The notes beneath the pieces are model-generated. The model saw nothing but the letters and a program-made list of their open reading frames with translations. It did no database searches and was not told where the DNA came from. Source: Vagococcus allomyrinae (GTDB lineage Bacteria > Bacillota > Bacilli > Lactobacillales > Vagococcaceae). From it: a stretch of DNA of 64,000 nt. Location of the stretch: positions 62,001-126,000 of the forward strand of contig NZ_JAEEGA010000009.1 of NCBI RefSeq assembly GCF_017829975.1, given 5' to 3'. Below are positions 44,626-52,683 of this stretch, one piece after another (within the stretch, counting starts at the first letter, position 1; the number at the start of each line of letters is the position of its first letter). The translations under genes were made by a program, and so were the position numbers.

Positions 44626-45415
44626 GTTCAAAGGGATTTTACTGATATGGGGGGCTTTAATCTTGCTACCTTTTATTTGGTTAATCTTAATCGGCGTTAG
44701 CGGTCAATGGACTTACCCCCATATTTTACCAAGTGAGCTCAGGCTGTCTCACATCGGTCAAATTCTTTTATCTGATTCTCAATTAAAGCCGGCCTTGCTT
44801 AATAGTTTGCTAATTGGCTGCTTGGCGACAAGCTTGACTATGCTCGTCACGATTCCTACAGCTAAGGTTTTTGCCTTCCAACAGATTTTACCTGTTCGAG
44901 GGCTGCAAGTGCTTATTTATTTGCCATTGATTTTACCAGCAGTTGCGGTGATGACGGCTACTCAGATAAGCTTTATTCAATTGAGATTAACAGGTACTTT
45001 TTTAGGAATCATACTGGTTCATGTTTATTTTTTGTTACCTTATAGTCTGCAAATTATGATGCAAATGTACCGTCAAATCGGCACAGGATATGAACTGAGT
45101 GGCAAAACCTTAGGGGCGACTAACTGGCAAATTTGGCGATCGATTACTTATCCCCTAGTCAAGCCCGGTCTGATATCAGCCAGTAGTCTAGTCTTTATCA
45201 TTTCCATGAGTCAGTATTTGCCAACTTTTTTTATAGGAGGTGGGAAGATTGTCACCTTGCCGATGATCTTACTTCCTTATGCTCAAAGTGGACGGATGCA
45301 AATAGCGTCTGTTTATAGTTTGTTGTTCATTGCTGCTTCGCTAATAGGCGTCAGCGTGATCAATTATGTATTGTCTTTAAGCCATGATGAAAGGAGCCGA
45401 AAAGATGGGGCTTGA
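44618..45415 (+). CDS. ABC transporter permease (second, YnjC-like)
   Basis: The 265-residue protein is the second membrane subunit of the importer, with about six helices and the EAA loop LSGKTLGATNWQIWRSITYPLVKP. It overlaps the first permease by 8 bases and the ATPase gene by 11. GGAGG lies within the preceding gene as ribosome binding site. Class: iron/thiamine/spermidine-type ABC importers. Confidence 0.88.
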   Translation: MNRFKGILLIWGALILLPFIWLILIGVSGQWTYPHILPSELRLSHIGQILLSDSQLKPALLNSLLIGCLATSLTMLVTIPTAKVFAFQQILPVRGLQVLIYLPLILPAVAVMTATQISFIQLRLTGTFLGIILVHVYFLLPYSLQIMMQMYRQIGTGYELSGKTLGATNWQIWRSITYPLVKPGLISASSLVFIISMSQYLPTFFIGGGKIVTLPMILLPYAQSGRMQIASVYSLLFIAASLIGVSVINYVLSLSHDERSRKDGA

Positions 45416-46409
45416 ATTACAACATGTGTCGTTTTCCCATCAAAATAAACAGATTTTGGAGTCGATTAACTTGTGCATTGAGCCTGGTGAGGTTGTCTCC
45501 TTATTAGGGCCTTCTGGTGTTGGGAAAACCACCTTGCTAAAAATCATCGCAGGGCTTGAACGGGCTGATACTGGCCAGATCATCTTTCAAAATGACTATT
45601 CTCAAGAGGCCACCGTATTAGTCTTTCAAGATTTTTGGTTATTTCCTCATATGACGGTTAGTGAAAATATTTCCTTTGGTCTGCGTATGAAAAAAGGAGA
45701 CAAAGCGGCAATCGCCAAAAAAGTGGCCTTGATTTGTCAAAAATTGCAATTAGAGGGTTTGGAAAGGGCCTATCCGGCTGAGTTATCTGGTGGCCAACAA
45801 CAGCGAGTGGCACTGGCTCGAGCAGTTATCTTAGAACCGCGTTTGCTATTATTAGACGAACCTTTTTCTAGTCTGGATGCCAATTTGCGAGGGAGTACTC
45901 GGGAGTATTTGGTGGCGTTGCAAAAGGAATATCACTTTAGTATTTTGTTGGTGACTCATGATAAAGAAGAGGCATTTCAGTTGTCTGATAAAGTAGCTGT
46001 GATGTTGGGGGGGCGTATTGTGCAAGTGGCAAAACCAAAGGACTTGTATTTTAATCCCAACAGCAAAGAGGTGGCGGATTTTCTGAATGAAATGAATTAT
46101 CTGAAGGGAACGGTCCACTCGACCAACTTTCTTATTGCGGGAACCGAGACAGTTATAACAGTTGCTAATCCTGCTGATCTGAATGGAGAGGCGGTATTGC
46201 TAGTGCCTTTTGGACAACCTTTTGTGTTTGGCTCTGAAGGGCTTAAGGGGACGGTTGAAAAGATAACTTGGCAGCCAAGCGGTCAGCGCTACAGCTTGCG
46301 CATTGGCGAAACACTTTGTTATTTTACGAATATTGGTGGACAAGCTTTAGTCGGTGATGGTGTCTATTTAGATACTCAAGAAACTAGCTGGCAGGTGATG
46401 TTGCCATGA
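45405..46409 (+). CDS. ABC transporter ATP-binding protein (YnjD-like)
   Basis: The 334-residue ATPase powers the importer. It has Walker A GPSGVGKTT, a Q-loop (LVFQDFWLFPHMT), the ABC signature LSGGQQQRVALA, Walker B LLLLDEPFSSLD and the switch His in VTHDKEEA. The C-terminal ~110 residues form a TOBE-like domain that may regulate activity. ATG 45405 follows AAGGAG (45391-45396). The stop overlaps the next gene by four bases, so the importer and the glycosyltransferase are translationally coupled. Confidence 0.93.
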   Translation: MGLELQHVSFSHQNKQILESINLCIEPGEVVSLLGPSGVGKTTLLKIIAGLERADTGQIIFQNDYSQEATVLVFQDFWLFPHMTVSENISFGLRMKKGDKAAIAKKVALICQKLQLEGLERAYPAELSGGQQQRVALARAVILEPRLLLLDEPFSSLDANLRGSTREYLVALQKEYHFSILLVTHDKEEAFQLSDKVAVMLGGRIVQVAKPKDLYFNPNSKEVADFLNEMNYLKGTVHSTNFLIAGTETVITVANPADLNGEAVLLVPFGQPFVFGSEGLKGTVEKITWQPSGQRYSLRIGETLCYFTNIGGQALVGDGVYLDTQETSWQVMLP

Positions 46410-47122
46410 TGTGTTCGATCATTATTCCAGCGTTGAATGAAGAAAAGCGAATCGGCGGACTTTTGTCGGCTATTAAGGAAATTCCGACGACACTTGAGAT
46501 AGAAATAATTGTGGTGGATGGAGGTAGTCAGGATCGGACAGTTGAATGTGCTCAAGCTGACAGTCGCGTCGAGATTCTACCAGAAGGTAATCGCGGCAAA
46601 CAATTGGCTTATGGAGCGAGCCTTAGTCAGGGAGAATTACTGTGGTTTTTACATGCTGATTCGCAATTACCAAAGGGCGATGTCTTTCAGGAGATGCTCG
46701 CGATACTTCAAGCGAAAAAATGTGCGGCGGGCTTTTTCCCCTTGTGTTTTTATGATAATCAGCAATGGTTTTTCCGCTACTTGCAAGGCACATCGAATTG
46801 GCGAGCTCAGTATTTAGGTCTAATATTTGGCGATCAAGGGTTGTTTTTATGGAAAAGCACGTATCAACAGGCTGGTGGGTTTTCAGAAGTGCCTTTGATG
46901 GAGGATTGGTTATTAAGTCGTCAACTTAGAAAGCTTGGGGCTTTTTGTCGTCATTCCCAATCAATTGGCACCTCTGCTAGACGATTTGTGGATGGTGGAA
47001 AATGGCGCACTCATTTTCACATGCATTATCTTAAGTTGCGATTTCTATTAGGCGTTTCTCCTGAAAAATTGGCTAGCAACTATCACCGTGAGAAAGGAAA
47101 GGGAAAATGGAGCAAAAAATAA
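46406..47122 (+). CDS. TIGR04283-like family 2 glycosyltransferase
   Basis: The 238-residue cytoplasmic protein is a GT-A fold, family 2-like transferase. It has IIIPALNEEKRIGGL, VVDGGSQDRTVE, the RGKQLAYGA loop, the DxD-like FLHADSQLP, GDQGLFLWKS and LMEDWLLSRQLRKLG, and TSARRFV. This set matches TIGR04283, first described beside radical SAM/selenodomain proteins and later associated with arsenosugar synthesis loci. It would transfer a sugar from a nucleotide-sugar to an unknown acceptor. It overlaps the ATPase gene by 4 bases and the kinase-like gene by 16. Confidence 0.88.
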   Translation: MMCSIIIPALNEEKRIGGLLSAIKEIPTTLEIEIIVVDGGSQDRTVECAQADSRVEILPEGNRGKQLAYGASLSQGELLWFLHADSQLPKGDVFQEMLAILQAKKCAAGFFPLCFYDNQQWFFRYLQGTSNWRAQYLGLIFGDQGLFLWKSTYQQAGGFSEVPLMEDWLLSRQLRKLGAFCRHSQSIGTSARRFVDGGKWRTHFHMHYLKLRFLLGVSPEKLASNYHREKGKGKWSKK

Positions 47123-48102
47123 GAACGTATCTCCAAGAAGTCGGTTGGCAACAAGGATTAGGTTTAGAGAACCATTTTGTTGTTCGTTTTTTGGCTCAAG
47201 GAGAGTGTAATCAAAACTTTTTAGTAGCAGATGGCCGTCAACAATTTGTTTTTCGACTTAACTATGAAAGCCAAATGAACCTTTCCAATCAAATTATGTA
47301 TGAATTTCAAGCTTTAGGGTATTTACAACCTTCTCTGCGAACACCAAAGCCTTACTATGTTGACGATAGTCGTCGCTATTTTCCTCAAGGGCTTTTAGTG
47401 ATGGCCTTTATTCCGGGGCGACCACTTGATTATCGCTCTGATTTAACAGAAGCGGCTGCTATTTTTAGCGATATTCACAATTTGCCAATTTCCGATCAGT
47501 TGCCTCTTAAAAGGGAATATCGATTGCTAACTGACCGGGTGGCAGAGTGTCGTCAGTTGTTGGCACCAGTCTTTAAAAGTCCGCACATGAGCGCTAAGCA
47601 ATTGCAATTATTTGAAAAAGCTTGGGATCGTTGTCAAAAGAATCGCAGACAAGAGAAAATATTTGAAGAAATGAACTGCTGGTGTATTAATAACACGGAA
47701 GTGAATGCTCATAATTTCATTATCGGCGAAGAGCAAGGGTGGTTAATCGATTGGGAAAAACCGGTTATTAGCCATCCATGCCAAGATTTAACGCAATTTT
47801 TAGTTTCCACCACCACATTATGGCGCGGGCATCACCAGTTAACTTATGATGAAAAGAAGTTGTTTATCGATCAGTATACAGCGCATAGAAGCATCGATCA
47901 AGGCGCGTTGGAGGAGGCGTTAGCAATTTATAGTCCTTACATGATGTTGCGAGCCTTAGCGTGGTCAGCCATGGCTTACGATCAATACTTATCCGGCACA
48001 AAGGCGTTAAAAAATCAGGCCATCTTTGAGAAAGTCAGCCAGTATTTAGAGCCAGCTTTTTTGGAGAGAACTTTAAAGGAGCAGGTGTTAGCCTATGATT
48101 GA
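47107..48102 (+). CDS. Aminoglycoside/choline kinase-fold phosphotransferase with altered catalytic loop
   Basis: The 331-residue protein has the APH/choline kinase fold. It shows the N-lobe lysine/arginine region QFVFRLNYES, a hinge LVMAFIPGRPL, and the metal-binding LIDWEKP (D215). The catalytic loop is odd: the family HxDxxxxN appears as N196-T-E198-x4-N203 (NTEVNAHN), replacing both His and the catalytic Asp, with Glu at the Asp position. It may still be an active kinase of a special clade or act only as a binding protein. It overlaps genes on both sides (16 and 8 bases). The likely substrate is a sugar, nucleoside or head-group alcohol. Confidence 0.8.
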   Translation: MEQKIRTYLQEVGWQQGLGLENHFVVRFLAQGECNQNFLVADGRQQFVFRLNYESQMNLSNQIMYEFQALGYLQPSLRTPKPYYVDDSRRYFPQGLLVMAFIPGRPLDYRSDLTEAAAIFSDIHNLPISDQLPLKREYRLLTDRVAECRQLLAPVFKSPHMSAKQLQLFEKAWDRCQKNRRQEKIFEEMNCWCINNTEVNAHNFIIGEEQGWLIDWEKPVISHPCQDLTQFLVSTTTLWRGHHQLTYDEKKLFIDQYTAHRSIDQGALEEALAIYSPYMMLRALAWSAMAYDQYLSGTKALKNQAIFEKVSQYLEPAFLERTLKEQVLAYD

Positions 48103-48781
48103 GGAGGCGTTGATTATCTTTACCCGAATTCCGATTCCTGGCAAGGTCAAAACCCGCTTGGTAGGAAGTTTGTCGATTGTAGACTGTGCGGCTATTCAAG
48201 CAGCGATGATCGCTGATTTATTCCAGAAACTACAACCGTTAACTCAGAAAAGATGTGATGTCTTTGTCTGTTATTCAGATGAAGGAGAGCCGAGTCATTT
48301 TCTAAAAGAAATGCCCACTTCTTTTACTAGCTTCCCCCAAAAAGGGCAGAACATCGGTGAGCGAATGTTTGAGGCGTTTCAAACCTTATTTGCACGTGGC
48401 TATCAGCGTGTTGTGTTAATCGGTAGTGATATTCCCGGTGTGACAATGGATCGAATGATAACGGCGTTAACTCGACTAATGACGAATGAGGTGGTGATTG
48501 GTCCCTCTGTCGACGGCGGATACTATTTGATTGGCGCCCAGCAACAGGATCTTAGCTACCTTTTTTTAGAAACTGACCTTTCTTGGGGGGAAGGCAGTGT
48601 GTTTCAGGAAACACTGACAAAAATAGCCAAAGCCAATAAGTCAGTCTGTCAGGTAGAAACACTAGGAGACATTGATTATCATCAAGATTTAATTGGCTAT
48701 AAGGCCATCAAGTTACCTGAAAATTACCGTCTAAATCAGTGGTTGAGGCAAAATCAAAGGAGGTTTATATGGAACGGGTGA
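48095..48781 (+). CDS. TIGR04282-like (DUF2064) nucleotidyl/glycosyl transferase
   Basis: The 228-residue protein is a GT-A/CofC-like transferase. It has the N-terminal FTRIPIPGKVKTRL loop, QKGQNIGERM, the metal-site LIGSDIPGV and the VIGPSVDGGYYLIG segment. This matches TIGR04282, the usual partner of TIGR04283 in rSAM/selenodomain and arsenosugar loci. The fold is shared by sugar and nucleotidyl transferases, so it may activate the product of the adjacent kinase-like protein. It overlaps its neighbours by 8 and 13 bases. Confidence 0.87.
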   Translation: MIEEALIIFTRIPIPGKVKTRLVGSLSIVDCAAIQAAMIADLFQKLQPLTQKRCDVFVCYSDEGEPSHFLKEMPTSFTSFPQKGQNIGERMFEAFQTLFARGYQRVVLIGSDIPGVTMDRMITALTRLMTNEVVIGPSVDGGYYLIGAQQQDLSYLFLETDLSWGEGSVFQETLTKIAKANKSVCQVETLGDIDYHQDLIGYKAIKLPENYRLNQWLRQNQRRFIWNG

Positions 48782-49638
48782 TTTTTGATTGTGACAATAC
48801 GTTTGGACTGCCAGAAAAAGATATAGACGATGGCTTAACAATCTTGTATTTACTTGGCTCTTCGGCCGTCAATTTAATGGGATTGACCTTAACTTACGGA
48901 AATGCGGAACTAGCAGAGGTGGCAAAGGGAACACAGACGTTTATATCAACCTTTGATGTGACGTTGCCCGTTTATTTAGGCGCAAAAAATGGTCAAAACA
49001 GAAGGAGTGACGCAAGTCGTTTTTTAGCTGAGGAAGTTGCTAAATATCCTCAAGAAATGACGATTATTGCGACAGGCGCCTTAACTAATTTATTAGGGGC
49101 CGTCGAGTACTATCCTGATTTTTTTCAAAAGGTCAAAAGGATCATCCTGATGGGAGGAATACTGGCACCTTTAGTGGTCAATGGTCACGGGGTTAAAGAA
49201 TTGAATTTTTCATGTGACCCTGAAGCGACGGCCGCTGTCTTGTTATCAGCAGCCCCTTTGGTGATTATGACGGGTCACTTGACGGCTCAAGCTTATTTTC
49301 CAAGAGCGTTAATCGAGTCTTTGGTGAGTGGTGGCATCCCACAGAATCAGTGGTTAAGGCAAGTAATGGATCAATGGTGTGACTGGAATCTTGAGCATTT
49401 AGGGATGGATGGTTTTTGCAATTGGGACATGACCACCGCGATTTACTTAGAGAAGCCAGAGTTATTTTCCGATGAATCGGTTTGGTTAAGTTCACAACAG
49501 GACACAACGACTGGGCTGATGAGACTAACCTCAGGCCCTAAGTTAGGTAAACAGGTCACGATGCCTGAAAGACTATTAGATGTTCAAGGGTTTAATGCTC
49601 TTATGATGACGACCATTCAACAAATCTTAAAAAAATAA
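48769..49638 (+). CDS. Inosine-uridine-type nucleoside hydrolase
   Basis: The 289-residue protein is a nucleoside N-ribohydrolase-fold enzyme. The calcium-binding Asp cluster is in a variant motif, FDCDNTFG...DIDDGL, instead of the common DxDPGxDDA. Other family features are LTLTYGNAELAE, ATGALTNLLGA and ILMGGILAP. It probably removes a base from a (modified) nucleoside. ATG 48769 follows AAAGGAGG, the best site in this operon. As the last gene, overlapping the TIGR04282-like gene by 13 bases, it suggests that the importer brings in, or the pathway produces, a nucleoside. Confidence 0.85.
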   Translation: MERVIFDCDNTFGLPEKDIDDGLTILYLLGSSAVNLMGLTLTYGNAELAEVAKGTQTFISTFDVTLPVYLGAKNGQNRRSDASRFLAEEVAKYPQEMTIIATGALTNLLGAVEYYPDFFQKVKRIILMGGILAPLVVNGHGVKELNFSCDPEATAAVLLSAAPLVIMTGHLTAQAYFPRALIESLVSGGIPQNQWLRQVMDQWCDWNLEHLGMDGFCNWDMTTAIYLEKPELFSDESVWLSSQQDTTTGLMRLTSGPKLGKQVTMPERLLDVQGFNALMMTTIQQILKK

Positions 49639-49640
49639 AA

Positions 49641-49673
49641 CCAAAGAGGAGCCGATTATCGGCTCCTCTTTGG
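49641..49673. terminator. Bidirectional terminator ending the ynj-like cluster
   Basis: A perfect 15-bp stem (CCAAAGAGGAGCCGA with its complement) directly follows the nucleoside hydrolase gene. The T-run is strong for the minus-strand gene and weak for the plus strand. Confidence 0.85.
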
Positions 49674-49694
49674 CTTGGTTAAGGTTGTGATGAT

Positions 49695-50354
49695 TTAAAT
49701 AATTTGCTGGCGAAGGATTTTGCCGTTTACTAAATAAGTAGGCAAGAGCTTCGCGATGTCCTCTTGGATCGCGTTTAGTTGACTTGTTGTGTCACAGACA
49801 TAGCCGATCATTAAAGCATGTTGAGTCTGGCTGCTAATCATTCCCCGGGAGGAATCGCTGGTTGGTCCGCCGAAACAGCCAAGTTGATCTTTGAGAACTA
49901 GAGCACTTTCAAGATTGACGGATCCTTTACCGATTCCTGGATAGCTCATCCCTACGTCACCAATGATCAGTTCGATAGGCAGTGACAGTTTGGCTAGGTC
50001 ATAGACACCAAACGGGAGTTTATAGAGCAGTGAAAAATAATTATTTAAATCCACAAGGTTGTTGATTTGATACAGTCCTTTTTGTTGAACAATCCGACGC
50101 CAAAGACTTTCTGAAGAGGGGCGGAAACGGGCAGGGTCTTTGCCGTAATGTTTATAAACGTTTTTTGTGCCGATGATGGCAGGATGCTGACGAATGGTGT
50201 CAACGTCTTGTTGTTCAAGTTCTTTAATCAGAGGGGTGAGTAGCTCGTTCCAGATACTTACCTGTTTTTTCTCATAGGTGAATTCAAGTTCTGTTAGAAG
50301 CAGCTTTACCTCTGGTGTTTCGGTTGTTATCTGTGAATTGATTAAAAGTGTCAT
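49695..50354 (-). CDS. B3/B4 domain protein (PheRS beta-like)
   Basis: The 219-residue protein is a stand-alone B3/B4 domain, related to the editing domain of phenylalanyl-tRNA synthetase beta. It has NVYKHYGKDPARFRPSSESL, the INNLVDLNNYFSLLYKLPFG segment and the closing GGPTSDSSRGMI loop. Free-standing members may edit mischarged tRNA or act on related compounds, but this is unproven. It is convergent with the nucleoside hydrolase gene and divergent from ohrR. An AGGAGCG site precedes the ATG. Confidence 0.88.
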   Translation of the reverse strand: MTLLINSQITTETPEVKLLLTELEFTYEKKQVSIWNELLTPLIKELEQQDVDTIRQHPAIIGTKNVYKHYGKDPARFRPSSESLWRRIVQQKGLYQINNLVDLNNYFSLLYKLPFGVYDLAKLSLPIELIIGDVGMSYPGIGKGSVNLESALVLKDQLGCFGGPTSDSSRGMISSQTQHALMIGYVCDTTSQLNAIQEDIAKLLPTYLVNGKILRQQII

Positions 50355-50541
50355 GATTATTCGCTCCTTTAGTTGTTGTTTGAGAATTAAAGGGCGTTTG
50401 GTACATCGTTTTCAAATAGTGGGGCAAAAAACATAAGGGGGACTCCTTTCCGATTGCAATCTGTTACTTCAGTCTATCGTAAAAAGGCCAAAAAAGAAAC
50501 TGTCAGTCCCGAAAATGAGAATTAACCACTAAGCAAAATGA

Positions 50542-50578
50542 TTGCTTTGATCAAATAGGTTGTGTACAATTGAATTGT
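50542..50578 (+). promoter_or_regulatory. ohrR-ohr promoter with OhrR operator
   Basis: A -35 box TTGCTT (50542-50547) and a -10 box TACAAT (50565-50570) are spaced by 17 bases. The inverted repeat ACAATT-G-AATTGT (50566-50578) overlaps the -10 box and matches the known OhrR-binding pattern TACAATT-AATTGTA, so the regulator should repress its own operon. Confidence 0.75.
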
Positions 50579-50599
50579 TCGCAAGTTAGGAGTGTTGAG

Positions 50600-51052
50600 A
50601 TGACATCAGCCAATCGATTATTAGATGAGCAACTTTGTTTTTCAATTTATAAAGCGTCAAAACAATTTATTAAGATTTATGGGACAGCTTTAGAACCTTT
50701 TGGTTTAACTTATACACAATATATTGTGTTGCTGGCTTTATGGGAAAAAGATCATCAAACCGTGACGGATTTGGGGAAAATGGTCGATTTAGATAGCGGG
50801 ACGTTGACCCCTTTATTAAAGAGAATGGCAACAAATGGCTATGTGACACGCGCTCGTCTTCTCGATGATGAACGAAAAGTCGGCATTTCGTTAACGCCTA
50901 AGGCCATTGAATTAGAAGAAACCATCAATCAACAAGTGTCTGGTTGTGTTGAGCAACTGATGATTGATCAGCAGACGTACGAGATGCTCTTAAAAGAAGT
51001 GAACGCATTAACAGAAAAAATAGGAGGAATCGTTCATGAAAAAAATCTATGA
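50600..51052 (+). CDS. ohrR: OhrR-type MarR family peroxide-sensing repressor
   Basis: The 150-residue protein is a winged-helix MarR-family regulator of the OhrR group. The sensing Cys13 is in DEQLCFSIYKAS, matching the peroxide-reactive Cys15 of B. subtilis OhrR. The LTYTQYIVLLALWEKD region and the TLTPLLKRMATNGYVTR recognition helix are typical. ATG 50600 follows TAGGAG; an earlier TTG would lie in the operator. It overlaps ohr by 17 bases and very likely represses it until organic hydroperoxides oxidise Cys13. Confidence 0.93.
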   Translation: MTSANRLLDEQLCFSIYKASKQFIKIYGTALEPFGLTYTQYIVLLALWEKDHQTVTDLGKMVDLDSGTLTPLLKRMATNGYVTRARLLDDERKVGISLTPKAIELEETINQQVSGCVEQLMIDQQTYEMLLKEVNALTEKIGGIVHEKNL

Positions 51053-51440
51053 GACAAGTATTATTAACACCGGCGGTAGATCTGGGGAAGTGTATTCACC
51101 AGATAAAAGTTTTTCGTATGAGGTCGTATCTCCTGGAATAAAAAAAGAACACACGACAAATCCTGAACAGTTATTTGCTGCCGCGTATAGCGCCTGCTTT
51201 AATAGCGCACTTGAGGTAGTGATGGCGAAGGAAGGCATTAAATCCAAGAGTACTGTGACGGCGCGGGTTTCACTTTACAGCGCTTCTAAAGAGGATTTTC
51301 AGGTTGCCGTTCAGCTAGAAGTGAAAATTGATGATGTGGAAAAAATTCAAGCAGAAGAATTAGTGGCTAAGGCTCATGAAGTTTGTCCTTATTCAAAAGC
51401 CACTCGTAATAATATTGACGTGGAATTAATTGTGGTTTAA
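51036..51440 (+). CDS. ohr: Organic hydroperoxide resistance protein Ohr
   Basis: The 134-residue protein is an Ohr/OsmC thiol peroxidase that reduces organic hydroperoxides. The two catalytic cysteines are visible: Cys54 in AAYSACFNSAL and Cys117 in HEVCPYSKATRNNIDV. NPEQLFAAAYSAC and GGRSGEV are family markers. It is co-transcribed with ohrR, whose reading frame it overlaps, and is followed by a strong terminator. Confidence 0.95.
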   Translation: MKKIYETSIINTGGRSGEVYSPDKSFSYEVVSPGIKKEHTTNPEQLFAAAYSACFNSALEVVMAKEGIKSKSTVTARVSLYSASKEDFQVAVQLEVKIDDVEKIQAEELVAKAHEVCPYSKATRNNIDVELIVV

Positions 51441-51452
51441 ATAACTAAACAG

Positions 51453-51490
51453 GCCTCCAGATAGAATGATATCTGGAGGCTTTGTTTTGT
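51453..51490 (+). terminator. Intrinsic terminator after ohr
   Basis: An 11-bp stem (GCCTCCAGATA/TATCTGGAGGC) is followed by T-rich sequence. Confidence 0.88.
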
Positions 51491-51618
51491 TGTTTTTTTG
51501 AGATGATAGAAACAATTAGAGGCGGCTGTTTTTTTTCTTCCCGGAACAGCTCAGAGATGAAAAGTGACTCTTATGCTACAATAGGAGATAATTGATGTAA
51601 GAAAGTGAGTAGATAACA

Positions 51619-52497
51619 ATGGCAATTTACCTTGAAATGCCACAATTGGCGGATGATTTTCCTTTTCGAATTTTATTGAATGATGGCAATATATTGACAA
51701 CGCCTCATTGGCATCGTGAGATTGAAATTATTTACGTCACTGAGGGAACGATCAATTTAGGGATTAACGATCGTCCCTATACTCTCAGAGCAGGTGAGCT
51801 AGTGTTGATTAATGGTGGTGATATTCATTATGTTTTGCCGTCACCTGGAAGCGAACGGATTGTCTTTCAATTTGATTTAGCCTTTTTTGTTAAGCTAGAT
51901 ACTGACAATGTCAATTTACAAGAGGTATTTCATCATGTAGAGCCGTTCAGTCCGCTTTGGGGGAAAGAGCAAGAGGCAACAATCAGAGCATTGCTCGAGG
52001 AATGTTATCAAGAAGAACAACGCAAATCGATCGGTTATCAATTTCAAATTAAAGGGAAATTGTTAGTGTTGCTCGTTCATATTTTAAGAGAGCTTCCCAA
52101 AAAGTCTGTGACTCAAAAATCTCAGCTGACTATGCAAAATCAAGATATTCTGGAGAAGTTAGATAAGATTTTTTGTTATGTTGAGGATCATTATAAACAA
52201 AAAATCATGTTGTCAGAAGTGGCTTCTTTGGTCGGTTATAGTGACTTTTACTTTACAAAGTTTTTTAAGAAAAACACAGGCAAAACCTTTATAACATTTT
52301 TAAATGACTACCGAATTGATAAAGCAAAGTGGTTGCTAATAAATTCAACCGCCAACGTATCAGAAATAATTAGTCAAATTGGGATTGAAAATGATAAGAC
52401 GTTTTATCGGTGGTTTAGACATTCCATGGGAATGTCACCGCTAATGTATCGAAAAAAGATGATAACTAAAGATAATAATGAGCAGAATCCCCACTAG
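51619..52497 (+). CDS. AraC-family regulator with cupin domain (GH1-PTS-GH65 locus)
   Basis: The 292-residue protein has an N-terminal cupin sensor (about residues 25-95, PHWHREIEIIYVTEGTI, LRAGELVLINGGDIHY) and a C-terminal AraC double helix-turn-helix (about 190-285, YSDFYFTKFFKKNTGKTF, closing HSMGMSPLMYRKK). It is the likely activator of the GH1, PTS and GH65 genes that follow on the same strand after its terminator. The inducer is unknown. GAAAGTGAG-type ribosome binding is modest. Confidence 0.9.
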   Translation: MAIYLEMPQLADDFPFRILLNDGNILTTPHWHREIEIIYVTEGTINLGINDRPYTLRAGELVLINGGDIHYVLPSPGSERIVFQFDLAFFVKLDTDNVNLQEVFHHVEPFSPLWGKEQEATIRALLEECYQEEQRKSIGYQFQIKGKLLVLLVHILRELPKKSVTQKSQLTMQNQDILEKLDKIFCYVEDHYKQKIMLSEVASLVGYSDFYFTKFFKKNTGKTFITFLNDYRIDKAKWLLINSTANVSEIISQIGIENDKTFYRWFRHSMGMSPLMYRKKMITKDNNEQNPH

Positions 52498-52523
52498 AAG
52501 AGAGTGGGGATTCTGCTTTTTTT
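52481..52523 (+). terminator. Intrinsic terminator after the AraC gene
   Basis: A 15-bp stem (AGCAGAATCCCCACT with its complement) followed by seven T. It includes the last codons of the AraC-family gene. Confidence 0.9.
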
Positions 52524-52683
52524 CACTTAAACTTGTCAGTTGTTAGGACAAAATATAAGAATAATTAAGCAAATTAATGGGAATGAATAAAAATGAAAGT
52601 GTTTTATAATCGAGATACATTCGAAAATGAATTTGGATCCTTTTTATGAATGCAGAAAGTAATAGTGAAGCGGAGAGGTGACA

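Noticed and set aside
36601-49638. Calling the cluster an arsenosugar biosynthesis operon
   Set aside because: Only the two transferase families point to arsenosugars. ArsM, ArsS and other arsenic genes are absent from the window, so the name would claim too much.
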